Positions 8,536 to 17,576 of a stretch of 64,000 bases of DNA are shown in pieces; positions within the stretch are counted from its first letter, which is position 1; the number at the start of each line of letters is the position of its first letter. The translations under genes and the position numbers were made by a program. The DNA is taken from contig NZ_JAUSXQ010000001.1 of NCBI RefSeq assembly GCF_030816115.1, positions 868,001 to 932,000 of the forward strand, given 5' to 3'. Under the pieces are notes generated by a model, which made no database searches, was not told the DNA's origin, and worked only from the letters and a program-made list of their open reading frames with translations. The DNA is from Chryseobacterium sp. W4I1. GTDB lineage: Bacteria; Bacteroidota; Bacteroidia; Flavobacteriales; Weeksellaceae.

Positions 8536-8976
8536 TTATTTTATGGCACTTGTGCTTAGGAAAACGGTTTTCTTTCCGTTATAATCTTTAACTTCTACAT
8601 TGCCCATCATATCACCATAGATCTTCGTGCTGCTGTCTGCGAACTCATAACCTTCGATGAATACCGGAGTATTTTCCGGCACGCCGTACTGGGAATTCAG
8701 CTCAGCAAGTGATACTCTGTCTAACCCTTCAAGACCGTTTTTGATTTTAACTTCTGTAAGACCATTGTCAGCGATAAAGCTATATTTTTTTAAGCCTTGA
8801 GGCAGGCTTGCAGAACTTTTATAAACATTGGAACTCTGAACAATGGTTTTTTTTGCATTGAACATGCCTACGGTTCCTACAATATCATTGGCGACAGCAA
8901 ACTTTACAGAAGGATTCTTCTGTGCAGATAATGCTACAGATGATAATATTAAAAAAGAATAGAGTATTTTTTTCAT
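8536..8976 (-). CDS. Secreted protein of unknown function
   Basis: The 146-residue protein begins with a clear signal peptide (MKKILYSFLILSSVALSAQ), so the mature protein is periplasmic or exported. The rest is a polar, strand-rich domain with no motif I can name; short stretches such as NDIVGTVGMFNAKKTIV and DGLTEVKIKNGLEG-like segments suggest a beta fold. The two flanking gaps (about 165 and 200 bases) and a downstream hairpin suggest it is monocistronic. I do not recognise the family. Confidence 0.65.
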   Translation of the reverse strand: MKKILYSFLILSSVALSAQKNPSVKFAVANDIVGTVGMFNAKKTIVQSSNVYKSSASLPQGLKKYSFIADNGLTEVKIKNGLEGLDRVSLAELNSQYGVPENTPVFIEGYEFADSSTKIYGDMMGNVEVKDYNGKKTVFLSTSAIK

Positions 8977-9174
8977 AACCAGAATATGTAACTGTTAAAA
9001 ACGGGATAAATATAATTAATTTTTATAAAATGTGAATGAATTTTTGTGATATTTTAAATAATGTTCCGATATAAAAGCTTTTATTGAAAATTTCTGGGTT
9101 ACGAATCCCGTTTTTCTAAATTCAACTAAAACAGGAAGCTGAATAGGGTAAACAGAATAAATGATTTACGTTTT

Positions 9175-11385
9175 TTAGTTTTCATGATCCTTGTTTTCCT
9201 CCTTTTTATCAACTATATTTTTAATGATATTCTTAAGTCTCTGGAAAGTAAAAGAACTCAGTAATAAGATCACACCCAGGATAATAAAGGCAGTTATCCT
9301 GGAAATATTATCCATCTGCCAGACATCATAGCTATACAGTTTCAAAGCCATGATCCCAATGAGCACAAAACCAATCCTGCTGTATTCTGTGATATTCTTT
9401 TTTAGGCTAATATAAATAAAGATACTGGCCAGAACAGTCCATATAATTGGTAAATAAAGGATAGTAAAATGTTCTTTTGCCTCGTATATAAGTGAAATAT
9501 CATGTACTGAGCTTACAATATAGGTATGATAAAATCCACAACTTATTGTTATGACAAGAGCCAATGAAATAGCCCAGTAAGAAATTTTTGTTTTGTAAAA
9601 ATCTGATGTGGCAGCTGTATTCCATAGAATATAAGCAAACGGTATCCAGTGAAGAAGATGCATGGTATAAAAGCCAAATGTCAGCTTTTTCTGCAAAACA
9701 GCCGTAACCACTGCAGATGCTGCAAATGATGCATTGGAAATAATCAGGATCAGTATAATATAGATAAGTGCAGTCTGAATGCTTCTGTCAATGTCAAGCT
9801 TTTTCCTCAACAGCAGTAATACAAAAATATAGTAAATACTGAACAGCAGCCCAATGCTGATAATGGCTGGCCATGGCATATCCGAAATATGATAGGTAAT
9901 CTCCAGTAAAAGAGCAAAATAAATAATACCATAGCCTGCGACAGCGAAAACAGTCTCGAAAAAGCTGTCTCCCTGCTTCTCCGGATCCTTTATTTCTTTT
10001 AATAGAAACAAATTAAAAATAGTGGTAGCAATGGTTACAAGGCTTGTTAAAAATACGGGATTAAAGACAATCCTCATATGATCCACATTAAGATATTCGC
10101 CCCATGTTATGATCTGTGCAACAATAACAAGCGGAAACAGAACATAAAAGCATGTTTTGAAGATATTATGGCGGTTCTTTTTCCAGATATACAGCAGGAG
10201 CGTTGCCTCTACAGCCCAGACACTGGTAATAAGATGTGTTTTGAACTGAAGGGCTGCAGCTATAGTAATAAGACTGATGGTAAGTGCTGCAAAAATAGAA
10301 TAGCTGAAACCGAGATCTTTCTTTCCGTACTCCCTGAAAAAAAGCAGGGCATTGACTATTGCAAAAACTAAAGGAAAAATAATGACAGGTTCATACTGCA
10401 ATGTGTTGAATAGATAGACCAATCCTATAATACTTGAAAAATTAATCAATACAAGCATTAAAGTATTCCATGATGAAAGTGTATTTTTCTTAATATAATC
10501 CTGAAGCGCAAAAATGTAAAAAATAATATAATTGATGATATAAAATACAATACTGAGAAAGTCAGGATGCTCTGCAGTCCAGTAAAATAAATAAATACTC
10601 GTGAAGATGTAGGCTGTCCATCCCACACTTTTCCAGTGTTTCAGGAATGTAGCTGCCAGCATACCGATATTTAAAAGACTGAGATAAGTAAAAAGAAAAA
10701 GATAATTGCTGTGTCCCGTGCTGATCATCAGTGGAGCAGAAAATCCGCCAAGCATTGCAAAAATAATTAATACTTCACTTTTGTAATAGTAGGCTAGAAC
10801 AATTGAAATAATGGTGATCAGAATGGTAATAGCAAAAGCTGTATTCTGAGTAAACAGATGGTATTCCCGAAAAGCAATGGTGATTGTAAAATAAAGAACA
10901 GCAATTCCGCCTCCGGTAATAATGGAAGCAAAAACGGCATAATTCTTTCTTAGAAAATGCCCTGCGACCATGATTGTCGCTCCCGCTAAAAGTCCTACTC
11001 CTGCTCTTGCTGTTTCTCCTATCCAGTTTTTGTCGATTGCATATTTTACAAAATAACCAATCCCGAGAACAAGGGTGAAAATCCCGATGATGGTCAGGAT
11101 GTTTTGTTTTAAGAAGTCAAAAACAGGTTCCAGCCAGTCTTTTTGTGGTTTTACAGGAAATGGCGCAGTAGGAATTGTATTTTGAGAAGTGACATTATCA
11201 CCTTCTTTTGGAACTGTTTCTTCTTTAATTACAGACTTCTGAGAAGCAATTGTTTCTTGCGAAGACGGATTAATTTTGAATTTCAAATCTGAAATCTCTT
11301 TTTCAAGCCTTCTGATTTTAGTATTCATGTTACTAAAAATAACAGCAATGACTACGATTAATATGAGAAAAAGAATTTCATTCAT
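9175..11385 (-). CDS. DUF2339 multi-pass membrane protein
   Basis: A 736-residue integral membrane protein. After a single N-terminal membrane segment there is a short coiled-coil-like stretch (KIRRLEKEISDLKFKI) and a polar linker with many S, T, Q and E residues. From about residue 85 to the end it is almost entirely hydrophobic helices. This layout, including the GIGYFVKYAIDKNWIGETAR segment, matches DUF2339 proteins of Bacteroidota, whose function is not established. The C terminus is lysine- and glutamate-rich and probably cytoplasmic. It lies downstream of a secreted-protein gene, separated by a strong terminator. Confidence 0.85.
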   Translation of the reverse strand: MNEILFLILIVVIAVIFSNMNTKIRRLEKEISDLKFKINPSSQETIASQKSVIKEETVPKEGDNVTSQNTIPTAPFPVKPQKDWLEPVFDFLKQNILTIIGIFTLVLGIGYFVKYAIDKNWIGETARAGVGLLAGATIMVAGHFLRKNYAVFASIITGGGIAVLYFTITIAFREYHLFTQNTAFAITILITIISIVLAYYYKSEVLIIFAMLGGFSAPLMISTGHSNYLFLFTYLSLLNIGMLAATFLKHWKSVGWTAYIFTSIYLFYWTAEHPDFLSIVFYIINYIIFYIFALQDYIKKNTLSSWNTLMLVLINFSSIIGLVYLFNTLQYEPVIIFPLVFAIVNALLFFREYGKKDLGFSYSIFAALTISLITIAAALQFKTHLITSVWAVEATLLLYIWKKNRHNIFKTCFYVLFPLVIVAQIITWGEYLNVDHMRIVFNPVFLTSLVTIATTIFNLFLLKEIKDPEKQGDSFFETVFAVAGYGIIYFALLLEITYHISDMPWPAIISIGLLFSIYYIFVLLLLRKKLDIDRSIQTALIYIILILIISNASFAASAVVTAVLQKKLTFGFYTMHLLHWIPFAYILWNTAATSDFYKTKISYWAISLALVITISCGFYHTYIVSSVHDISLIYEAKEHFTILYLPIIWTVLASIFIYISLKKNITEYSRIGFVLIGIMALKLYSYDVWQMDNISRITAFIILGVILLLSSFTFQRLKNIIKNIVDKKEENKDHEN

Positions 11386-11434
11386 CCTTAGTTTTTTATC
11401 AAATATAAAATAAATGTTTTTAATAGGATAAAAA

Positions 11435-11465
11435 TTAATCCATCACAGACTATGTGATGGATTAA
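11435..11465 (-). terminator. Terminator after the 11491-12195 gene
   Basis: A 13-bp perfect stem (TTAATCCATCACA/TGTGATGGATTAA) with a 5-base loop, followed on the minus strand by TTTTTATCC. Confidence 0.8.
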
Positions 11466-11490
11466 CTGTGCAGAGTGATTAAATTGTGTG

Positions 11491-12195
11491 TTAATTAGAT
11501 ACTTTGTAAATAAAGAAAGATCCTATACTTGATCCTAAAAACCCAGCATCAAGAGCAGTAGATCCTGTAAGTCCGAATGAGATTTTATCTCCTGCCTGGA
11601 GCGAATACACGGAATTAAGACTCGTCTCTGAAATAGTAAGACTCAAAAGAATTAGGTTTGCACCACTGAATGCACGGCTGTCGATAATCGTTCCCACTCC
11701 GGCCCTGTTACGTAAAATACCGATACCAGGGGAGTTGGCTAATATAGAAGCCTGTAGACCTGTTCCGTAACGGAAAGAAAATCCTATTGCATATACCCCG
11801 GTACTCGGGATTGTATACGTGTTGTCTGTATCAGAAAACAAGGCTGCGGAACCCAGAGACCTTTCAGCTGCTAGAAAGTTAACCGCTCTGAAACCCGAGG
11901 GAAAAAGCGATAAGCTAAGGAGAGAAATACCTGATGATTTTTTTGCAGCATAAAGCGTTGGATTAGTACCTGAATTCCAAATCAATTGTGGATCTACCTG
12001 TGTGACTTCAGTTGTACTGGTATTAATTGCCAAAATCTGATAGCCAGGTAATGTTGGAGAGGTTGGAACAGTCCTCACTTTTAAATTTCCATTAACATCC
12101 AAGGTTGCGGCAGGTGTTGCGGTGTTAATCCCAACTTGTGAGAAAACAGGAATTGCAGATAAAGCTAAAAGTAAGCTGTAAATTTTGGTTTTCAT
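11491..12195 (-). CDS. Secreted protein with C-terminal C1q/TNF-like domain (tentative)
   Basis: The 234-residue protein has a signal peptide (cleavage after VFS) and then QVGINTATPAATLDVNGNLK, a stretch common at the start of large families of exported Bacteroidota proteins related to tail-fibre-like repeats. The second half (about residues 95-234) has the look of a jelly-roll: TYTIPSTGVYAIGFSFRYG, then alternating strands ending GSSIGSFFIYKVS. A C1q-like or surface-adhesion role is inferred only from this pattern. It has its own terminator, and a long AT-rich gap lies upstream. Confidence 0.65.
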   Translation of the reverse strand: MKTKIYSLLLALSAIPVFSQVGINTATPAATLDVNGNLKVRTVPTSPTLPGYQILAINTSTTEVTQVDPQLIWNSGTNPTLYAAKKSSGISLLSLSLFPSGFRAVNFLAAERSLGSAALFSDTDNTYTIPSTGVYAIGFSFRYGTGLQASILANSPGIGILRNRAGVGTIIDSRAFSGANLILLSLTISETSLNSVYSLQAGDKISFGLTGSTALDAGFLGSSIGSFFIYKVSN

Positions 12196-12520
12196 AAGTA
12201 AGTTTTTTAATTAGTTTTCAATTTAAATAATGCAAAAATCATGCCTTATTTTATGGTTTTGTTAAGTATATATTGATATTTATATGAATAATTTAAACAT
12301 ATGTTTATGTTTTCATGGTTGCTGTTTTGTAATGTGTTTATGGGTCGTTATTTGTAAATAATAAATTTAGGTAAAAATAAATAATTATTTTTGTAAATCA
12401 CAATATTATGATTTAATTAATATGTTAAAATATTTAATGCTGTCAGAATTTGTGACATAAAAAGTGCTGTTATGTCAGTTGTTCGGCCTCCTGTGGTAGC
12501 TTTGGCAGGTTTCAATAGAC
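12196..12520. other. AT-rich intergenic region
   Basis: About 325 bases of very AT-rich sequence upstream of the secreted-protein gene. TGATTTTTG on the minus strand near 12230-12240 is one mismatch from the -7 consensus. I see no credible gene, repeat or RNA here. Confidence 0.4.
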
Positions 12521-12547
12521 AAAAAAAAGCACTGCCATAAGCAGTGC
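12521..12547 (-). terminator. pheA terminator
   Basis: On the minus strand a GCACTGC/GCAGTGC stem with a 5-base loop is followed by eight T residues, 24 bases after the pheA stop. Confidence 0.85.
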
Positions 12548-12571
12548 CAATTGAGTAATATGATCTTTTTT

Positions 12572-13420
12572 TTAACTTTCCAGTAAGAATTCCTTATAGT
12601 TACCCAGAAAATCCACTTCCGCATTGATCGATTGAAGCTCCAGAAGAGCATTTCCATGCAAGACATCTTCCCATTTACCTTGTACATTAATAAAAAAGAA
12701 ATAATTGCCAAGACCCGTTTTTAAAGTTCTAGACTCTATTTTGCTGAGGTTCATTTTACGCCATGCAAAAACAGAAAGAACCTGATGAAGTCCACCCGGA
12801 TGATCTTCAGGAAGATTGATCAGCATACCCGATTTTTCACCCAATACCTCAAGGTGATCATTACTATATTTGGATTGTTCCTTAGAAATAACAATAAACC
12901 GGGTATGATTTTGTTCAAAATCCTGAATATTCCTGTTGACAATCTTCAATCCATACAAATTAGCAGCAAATTGATTGGCAACAGCAGCAATTTTTAGATC
13001 TCTGTTTTCAGAAACATATTTTGCGGCTGCGGCTGTGGATGAAAAATCCTGTCTTGCAATGTTTTTATATTCGGTATCCAGAAAATGGAAGCTCTGTGCC
13101 AGAGCCTGTGGATGTGAAAATATCTTTTCAACGTCCTCCATATTATTTTCGGGATGTATCATCAGATGATGGGCGATAGGCATCACGCCTTCTGCTTCTA
13201 TTTTAATGGACGGTGTTTTGTATAAATAGTCCAGTGTCATAGAAACCGTTCCTTCAATAGAATTTTCCAAAGGGACTACTGCCTTGTCAGCTTCTCCGCG
13301 GTTTACAGCATTAAAACAGTCTAAAATATTAGCCTGCGGCAAAAGTTCATCATCCGGAAACAACTGGGTAGCCGCAAGCTGGGTAAAACTTGCATGAGGT
13401 CCTAAAAATGCAATCTTCAT
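12572..13420 (-). CDS. pheA: Prephenate dehydratase
   Basis: Converts prephenate to phenylpyruvate in phenylalanine synthesis. The 282-residue protein has the catalytic domain (about 1-180), with MKIAFLGPHASFTQLAA, VPLENSIEGTV and the catalytic NHTRF motif. The C-terminal ACT regulatory domain carries GGLHQVLSVFAWRKMNLSKI and ESR, the usual site of phenylalanine feedback control. There is no chorismate mutase domain. It is monocistronic, with a perfect -7 element at 13456-13463 and a strong terminator. Confidence 0.96.
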   Translation of the reverse strand: MKIAFLGPHASFTQLAATQLFPDDELLPQANILDCFNAVNRGEADKAVVPLENSIEGTVSMTLDYLYKTPSIKIEAEGVMPIAHHLMIHPENNMEDVEKIFSHPQALAQSFHFLDTEYKNIARQDFSSTAAAAKYVSENRDLKIAAVANQFAANLYGLKIVNRNIQDFEQNHTRFIVISKEQSKYSNDHLEVLGEKSGMLINLPEDHPGGLHQVLSVFAWRKMNLSKIESRTLKTGLGNYFFFINVQGKWEDVLHGNALLELQSINAEVDFLGNYKEFLLES

Positions 13421-13455
13421 ATGTATTAATATAAGAGTAAATTATATTTGAAATA

Positions 13456-13463
13456 CAAAGATA
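13456..13463 (-). promoter_or_regulatory. -7 promoter element of pheA
   Basis: The minus strand reads TATCTTTG, an exact TAnnTTTG match, 35 bases before the pheA start. Confidence 0.55.
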
Positions 13464-13589
13464 GTAGTTTTTTGAGTTGTGAACCGAGTTGTCAATGACA
13501 GGCAAAACCACAAATGTCGGCTGTCAGCAAAAAACAAATTCTGAATAGCTGTTAAAACTACGCCATAAATCCCTGCTGCCTAAAATCTT

Positions 13590-14000
13590 CTATATTTTCC
13601 AATTCTCTTCTATCATCTTCATTAAAAAGTCCGGACATCTGATGATTTTATTCGTTTTTGCATCCAGAAAGAAGAGGGTAGTGGAAGCTTCTGTGATCTT
13701 AACCCCATCTTCATTATAAATTTCATACTCAAATTCTATTCTTACTCCTGGAATTTTCTTTATGTACGTATGGATTTCTAATTTTTGGTCATATAAAGCC
13801 GGACGGATATATTTAATTTTGTAGTCCGAAACAGGAAGCCAAATTCCTTGGTTTTCAATTTCATCGTATGAGATTCCTATGTTTCTGAACAGCTCTACTC
13901 TGCCAATTTCGAAGTACTGTGCATAGTTGCCGTAGTACACATATTTCATAGGGTCTGTTTCTCCGTAACGTACTCTTATTGAGTGTGTTGTGTGTATCAT
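13590..14000 (-). CDS. Acyl-CoA thioesterase, YbgC-like hotdog fold
   Basis: Hydrolyses acyl-CoA thioesters, probably short or medium chain; the substrate is not determined. The hotdog-family start RVRYGETDPMKYVYYGNYAQ, with the catalytic-type aspartate, is followed by YFEIGRVELFR and a strand-rich C terminus. I chose the ATG at 14000 (MIHTTHS). An upstream ATG at 14021 would add seven residues, but it directly abuts a TATATTTG -7 element and would lie at the transcription start. The length (136) matches the family. It is divergent from dnaA. Confidence 0.85.
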   Translation of the reverse strand: MIHTTHSIRVRYGETDPMKYVYYGNYAQYFEIGRVELFRNIGISYDEIENQGIWLPVSDYKIKYIRPALYDQKLEIHTYIKKIPGVRIEFEYEIYNEDGVKITEASTTLFFLDAKTNKIIRCPDFLMKMIEENWKI

Positions 14001-14136
14001 TTTTAGTCCGTATTTATGCATACAAATATATTTTTAAATAATCAATACCTGCAATATTTTTTTTTGAAAAGAAAAAAATCGACCTTTGTCTTCCTTCTAC
14101 AAAAAGTACTAACAAAGAATTAATCGGGGCATAAAT

Positions 14137-15591
14137 ATGGATGAAAATTTAATGATGATATGGCAGAAATGCCTTCAGTTCATGCGTGATAATTTGAACG
14201 CAGCTGAAGACAATTCTGACCTAAAGAAGCTTGAAAAATCCTTCGACATGCTATTCGACAAGGTACAGCCACTTTCGTTGGTTGCCAATAACCTTACGCT
14301 GATAGTGCCGAGTGATTTTTACAAGGAATATATTGAGGATAATTACCTGTCCCTGCTTTCTGCTGCCCTGAAGAAAAATCTTGGAAAAGGAGTTAAATTA
14401 TGGTACTCAGTAATGGAAAACAGGCCTACCGGAGAGGAAAAGCCAGTGACGATGAATATGAAGGGGAAAAGCGTTCCTACACCAAAAATGCAGGAAACAA
14501 TGCCGCAGGGATTCTCTGCCAATATCGTAAACCCTTTTGTAGTTCCGGGAATAAGAAAAGTAAATATAGACTCTAACCTGAAGTCAGACTATTCTTTTGA
14601 TAATTATATAGAAGGAGAAAGCAATAAATTTGCAGCTACCGTAGCAAGATCAATTGCTAAAAGACCGGGAGCAACCGCTTTCAACCCATTGTTCCTTCAC
14701 GGAGGATACGGAGTTGGAAAAACCCACCTTGGACAGGCTGTTGGCCTTGAAGTGAAAAATCAGTTTCCGGATAAAGTTGTTCTTTATCTGTCTTCTGAAA
14801 AATTTATACAACAGTTCATTTCTGCTGCTAAAGCTCATAAGCAGACTGAGTTTGCCAACTTCTACCAGATGGTTGATGTTTTGATCATTGATGATATTCA
14901 GTTCCTTTCTGGTAAATCTGCCACTCAGGACAGTTTCTTCCATATCTTTGACCACCTTCACCAAAATGGAAAGCAGATCATCCTTACCTCAGATAAGGCG
15001 CCTGCAGATATTATGGATATTCAGGAAAGAATTGTTTCCCGTTTCAAATGGGGACTTTCTGCTGAGATCAAATCTCCGGATCTTTCGACAAGAAGACAGA
15101 TCATCGTAGATAAATTAAGCAGAGACGGAATTGTTCTTCCGGGAGATATGCTTGATTTCCTTGCAGCAGAAGCTAAAACCAATGTTAGAGAGCTTATCGG
15201 GGTGATCAACTCTGTTATTGCTTACTCTACCGTTTATAAAACAGACTTAAGTCTTGAATTACTGAAAGACACCATCAATAAGATTGCTGCCAACCAGAAG
15301 AAAGTGATCAATATCCCTTATATCCAGGAAGTGGTTTGCGATTATTTTGGAATCAAAAAAGAGCAGCTTCTGTCTAAAACCAGAAAAAGAGAGATTGCTC
15401 TTCCAAGACAGCTGGCAATGTACTTCTCTAAGGAGTTAACAAATGCCACCTTTACAAAAATCGGTGAAGAAATGGGCGGAAAAGACCACTCAACGGTAAT
15501 GTACGCTTGTGACACCATCAAAGATGTCTCAAAAATTGATAAAGAAGTAAAGAAGTACGTTAAAGATCTTGGAGAAAGAATCAAAAAATAG
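14137..15591 (+). CDS. dnaA: Chromosomal replication initiator DnaA
   Basis: AAA+ initiator that binds and melts the replication origin. It has the N-terminal domain I, a variable linker (about 95-135), Walker A GGYGVGKTH (189-197), Walker B LIIDDI (249-254), and the C-terminal DNA-binding helix-turn-helix with GKDHSTVMYACDTI. At 484 residues it is full length. The upstream gap shows no cluster of DnaA boxes, so the origin does not appear to be here. A phosphatase and an RsmI-like methyltransferase follow in the same direction and may be cotranscribed. GACCTTTG about 45 bases upstream is one base from the -7 consensus. Confidence 0.97.
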   Translation: MDENLMMIWQKCLQFMRDNLNAAEDNSDLKKLEKSFDMLFDKVQPLSLVANNLTLIVPSDFYKEYIEDNYLSLLSAALKKNLGKGVKLWYSVMENRPTGEEKPVTMNMKGKSVPTPKMQETMPQGFSANIVNPFVVPGIRKVNIDSNLKSDYSFDNYIEGESNKFAATVARSIAKRPGATAFNPLFLHGGYGVGKTHLGQAVGLEVKNQFPDKVVLYLSSEKFIQQFISAAKAHKQTEFANFYQMVDVLIIDDIQFLSGKSATQDSFFHIFDHLHQNGKQIILTSDKAPADIMDIQERIVSRFKWGLSAEIKSPDLSTRRQIIVDKLSRDGIVLPGDMLDFLAAEAKTNVRELIGVINSVIAYSTVYKTDLSLELLKDTINKIAANQKKVINIPYIQEVVCDYFGIKKEQLLSKTRKREIALPRQLAMYFSKELTNATFTKIGEEMGGKDHSTVMYACDTIKDVSKIDKEVKKYVKDLGERIKK

Positions 15592-15694
15592 AAAATAATT
15601 TTATCTGAATAAATTGAAATGGAGAATAGTTGTATTCTTCATTTTTTATTTAGTTTTGCTGCTAAATCTTTTAATCGTTCAATTAAAAAGTGAT

Positions 15695-16156
15695 ATGAAA
15701 ATATTAATGGTCTGCTTAGGCAATATTTGCAGAAGCCCTTTAGCAGAAGGTATTATGAAGACAATGCTTCCTGGAAATTTCTTTGTAGATTCAGCAGGAA
15801 CCATTTCCATGCATGAAGGGGAACATCCGGATAAAAGAGCAATAAAGACTGCGGCCAATCATCATATTGATATTTCCAACCAAAAATCAAGACCGATCAC
15901 CAAGGCTGATTTTGATACGTTTGACAAGATCTACTGCATGGATATAGAGGTCTACGAAGACGTAATTTCAAAAGCTCAAAATGAAGAACAGCATCAGAAA
16001 GTATCATTATTTCTGTCCGCTTCAGGAAATTATAAAAATGCTGAAGTTCCCGATCCTTACTGGGGAGATATGAAGGATTTTGAAGACGTTTTCCAACTGC
16101 TGAATAGAGGCTGTGAAGAAATAAAGAACCAAATTCTGTCAGCCAATACTTTCTAA
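15695..16156 (+). CDS. Low molecular weight protein-tyrosine phosphatase
   Basis: Dephosphorylates phosphotyrosine through a cysteine intermediate. The P-loop CLGNICRS (C7 and R13 from the chosen start) is the C-x5-R signature, and the general-acid aspartate lies in DPYWGDMKDF. The ATG at 15695 starts the conserved MKILMVCLGN. The frame stays open to an ATG at 15614, which would add 27 mostly hydrophobic residues and make a membrane anchor; I consider this less likely. It sits between dnaA and an RsmI-like gene, and the three probably form an operon. Confidence 0.9.
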   Translation: MKILMVCLGNICRSPLAEGIMKTMLPGNFFVDSAGTISMHEGEHPDKRAIKTAANHHIDISNQKSRPITKADFDTFDKIYCMDIEVYEDVISKAQNEEQHQKVSLFLSASGNYKNAEVPDPYWGDMKDFEDVFQLLNRGCEEIKNQILSANTF

Positions 16157-16185
16157 CTTATTCAAAAGAATTAAAAAATAATAAA

Positions 16186-16884
16186 ATGTTATTCCTACTC
16201 CCAGCCTATCTATCTGAAAATACTTCTATTACCCATTTCTCGCCCGTTCTGAAAGACTATATCATGCAGACGGATTACTTTTTTGTAGAAAATGAAAAGA
16301 CAGCCAGAAAGGTCATTAAATTCTTCGCTCCTGAAAAAAAACAGTCAGACCTAAAGTTGTTTGTATTGGATAAATACACAGAAAATGCGGATATCAAAGA
16401 AGCTCAGAATCTGATGCTGCAAGGCCAGGATTTCGGACTGCTTTCCGAGGCCGGTCTTCCGTGCATTGCAGATCCGGGAAACTTAATCGTGAAATGGTGT
16501 CATGAAAAAAATATCAGGGTAGTTCCTGTTTCAGGTCCCTCATCTATTATTCTTGCTCTAATTTCAAGCGGATTCAATGGTCAGGAATTCACTTTCCATG
16601 GTTATCTTCCGATTGATAAAGGAGAGAAGAAAAAACAAATCCAGCGCCTTGAAAGTTTAGTACAGCAGACAGGGTATTCCCAAATATTCATGGAAACTCC
16701 CTACAGAAATAATCCGCTTTTTGAAGACCTGACGAAATTTCTTGCACCGAATACAAAACTTTGTATCGCCGCTAATATCAACGATCCGGAGCATGAATTT
16801 ATCCAGACAAAAACCATCAATGACTGGAAAAAAAATAAGCCCGAACTTCATAAGATTCCTGCTGTATTTGTATTAGGGAAATAG
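16186..16884 (+). CDS. SAM-dependent methyltransferase, RsmI-like (tetrapyrrole methylase fold)
   Basis: Belongs to the tetrapyrrole-methylase fold group that includes RsmI, the 16S rRNA C1402 2'-O-methyltransferase. Motifs are LLSEAGLPCIADPG (the SDAGTPxISDPG equivalent) and VPVSGPSSIILALISSG. At 232 residues it is shorter than classical RsmI (about 280), and the N terminus lacks the usual GTLYLVPTPIGN start. It is therefore probably the Bacteroidota paralogue rather than RsmI itself, and its RNA substrate is uncertain. It is the last gene of the dnaA-phosphatase cluster. Confidence 0.82.
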   Translation: MLFLLPAYLSENTSITHFSPVLKDYIMQTDYFFVENEKTARKVIKFFAPEKKQSDLKLFVLDKYTENADIKEAQNLMLQGQDFGLLSEAGLPCIADPGNLIVKWCHEKNIRVVPVSGPSSIILALISSGFNGQEFTFHGYLPIDKGEKKKQIQRLESLVQQTGYSQIFMETPYRNNPLFEDLTKFLAPNTKLCIAANINDPEHEFIQTKTINDWKKNKPELHKIPAVFVLGK

Positions 16885-16885
16885 C

Positions 16886-16913
16886 CATTGCGAGCCGCAG
16901 GCGAAGCAATCTC
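16886..16913 (+). repeat. Dispersed ATTGCGAG...GCAATCTC repeat, copy 1
   Basis: An imperfect inverted repeat with ATTGC/GCAAT ends, immediately after the methyltransferase stop. A related copy lies at 26621-26650 in the same orientation. REP-like elements of this kind occur in many bacterial genomes. Confidence 0.55.
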
Positions 16914-17131
16914 ATTGGATTCTTTATTTTAAAATAATGTTATTTATATTGGTCTCCCACAGATTGATAAAATTTGCAGATTCATAGTGTTAATAAAATA
17001 TCTGTCCAATCCACTCAATCTTCGAGAGCAAAATCATAGTATTATGTCATTAAAAACATTTAACAGCCGTTAACATGACCTTTGCACCATTCTTGTCTTT
17101 AGTATATTATAACATCAAAAAAATATAAATT

Positions 17132-17509
17132 ATGTCAGACAAGAAATTAGCAGGACTTTGGATTGATACAGAAAAAGCAATTGTAGTAAAAAATCACGAT
17201 GCCCAGAATGCATTTAAATTCTTTCTATGCAGCCCTGTAAAAGCAGAAATACAGCATGGGAATTCAAGTGAAAATGCAGCCAATAATGCAGAACGTACCA
17301 ACCGTGTCAAGTTCTTTAAAGAAATAGAACATCTCCTGACCAATTCCCAGGAAGTCTATATTACAGGACCGGGAACCATTCAGGAAGAACTGAAAAAGTA
17401 TCTTCATGATACGGCTCAGTTTAAAAATCTTACCATAACATTAGATACAGCACAAAAGATGTCGGACGAGCAGGTACTCGAAACCGTAAAAGATTATTTC
17501 AATGCTTAA
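17132..17509 (+). CDS. Conserved-looking protein of unknown function
   Basis: A 125-residue soluble protein without a signal peptide. The start LAGLWIDTEKAIVV is a strand-turn-strand, and the middle contains YITGPGTIQEELKKYLHDT, a loop followed by a helix. The end, TLDTAQKMSDEQVLETVKDYF, looks like the tail of bacterial eRF1/Pelota-domain-like proteins. That resemblance is weak and by eye only. A near -7 element (GACCTTTG) lies about 45 bases upstream, and a strong terminator follows, so it is probably monocistronic. No function is assigned. Confidence 0.65.
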   Translation: MSDKKLAGLWIDTEKAIVVKNHDAQNAFKFFLCSPVKAEIQHGNSSENAANNAERTNRVKFFKEIEHLLTNSQEVYITGPGTIQEELKKYLHDTAQFKNLTITLDTAQKMSDEQVLETVKDYFNA

Positions 17510-17527
17510 ATTATAGATAATGCAGTG

Positions 17528-17560
17528 AAAATCCGGATGTCAATGACATCCGGATTTTTG
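17528..17560. terminator. Bidirectional terminator
   Basis: A 14-bp stem with core AATCCGGATGTCA/TGACATCCGGATT and a T run on the plus strand, between the convergent 17132-17509 gene and the DUF4349 gene. Confidence 0.85.
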
Positions 17561-17576
17561 TTTATGACAGGAGCCA

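Noticed and set aside
14001..14136. Candidate oriC beside dnaA
   Set aside because: I find no cluster of DnaA boxes, and the gap is only about 135 bases between two promoters.
15614..15694. N-terminal hydrophobic extension of the phosphatase
   Set aside because: The conserved family start is the ATG at 15695; the extension looks like untranslated leader, though a membrane-anchored form cannot be fully excluded.
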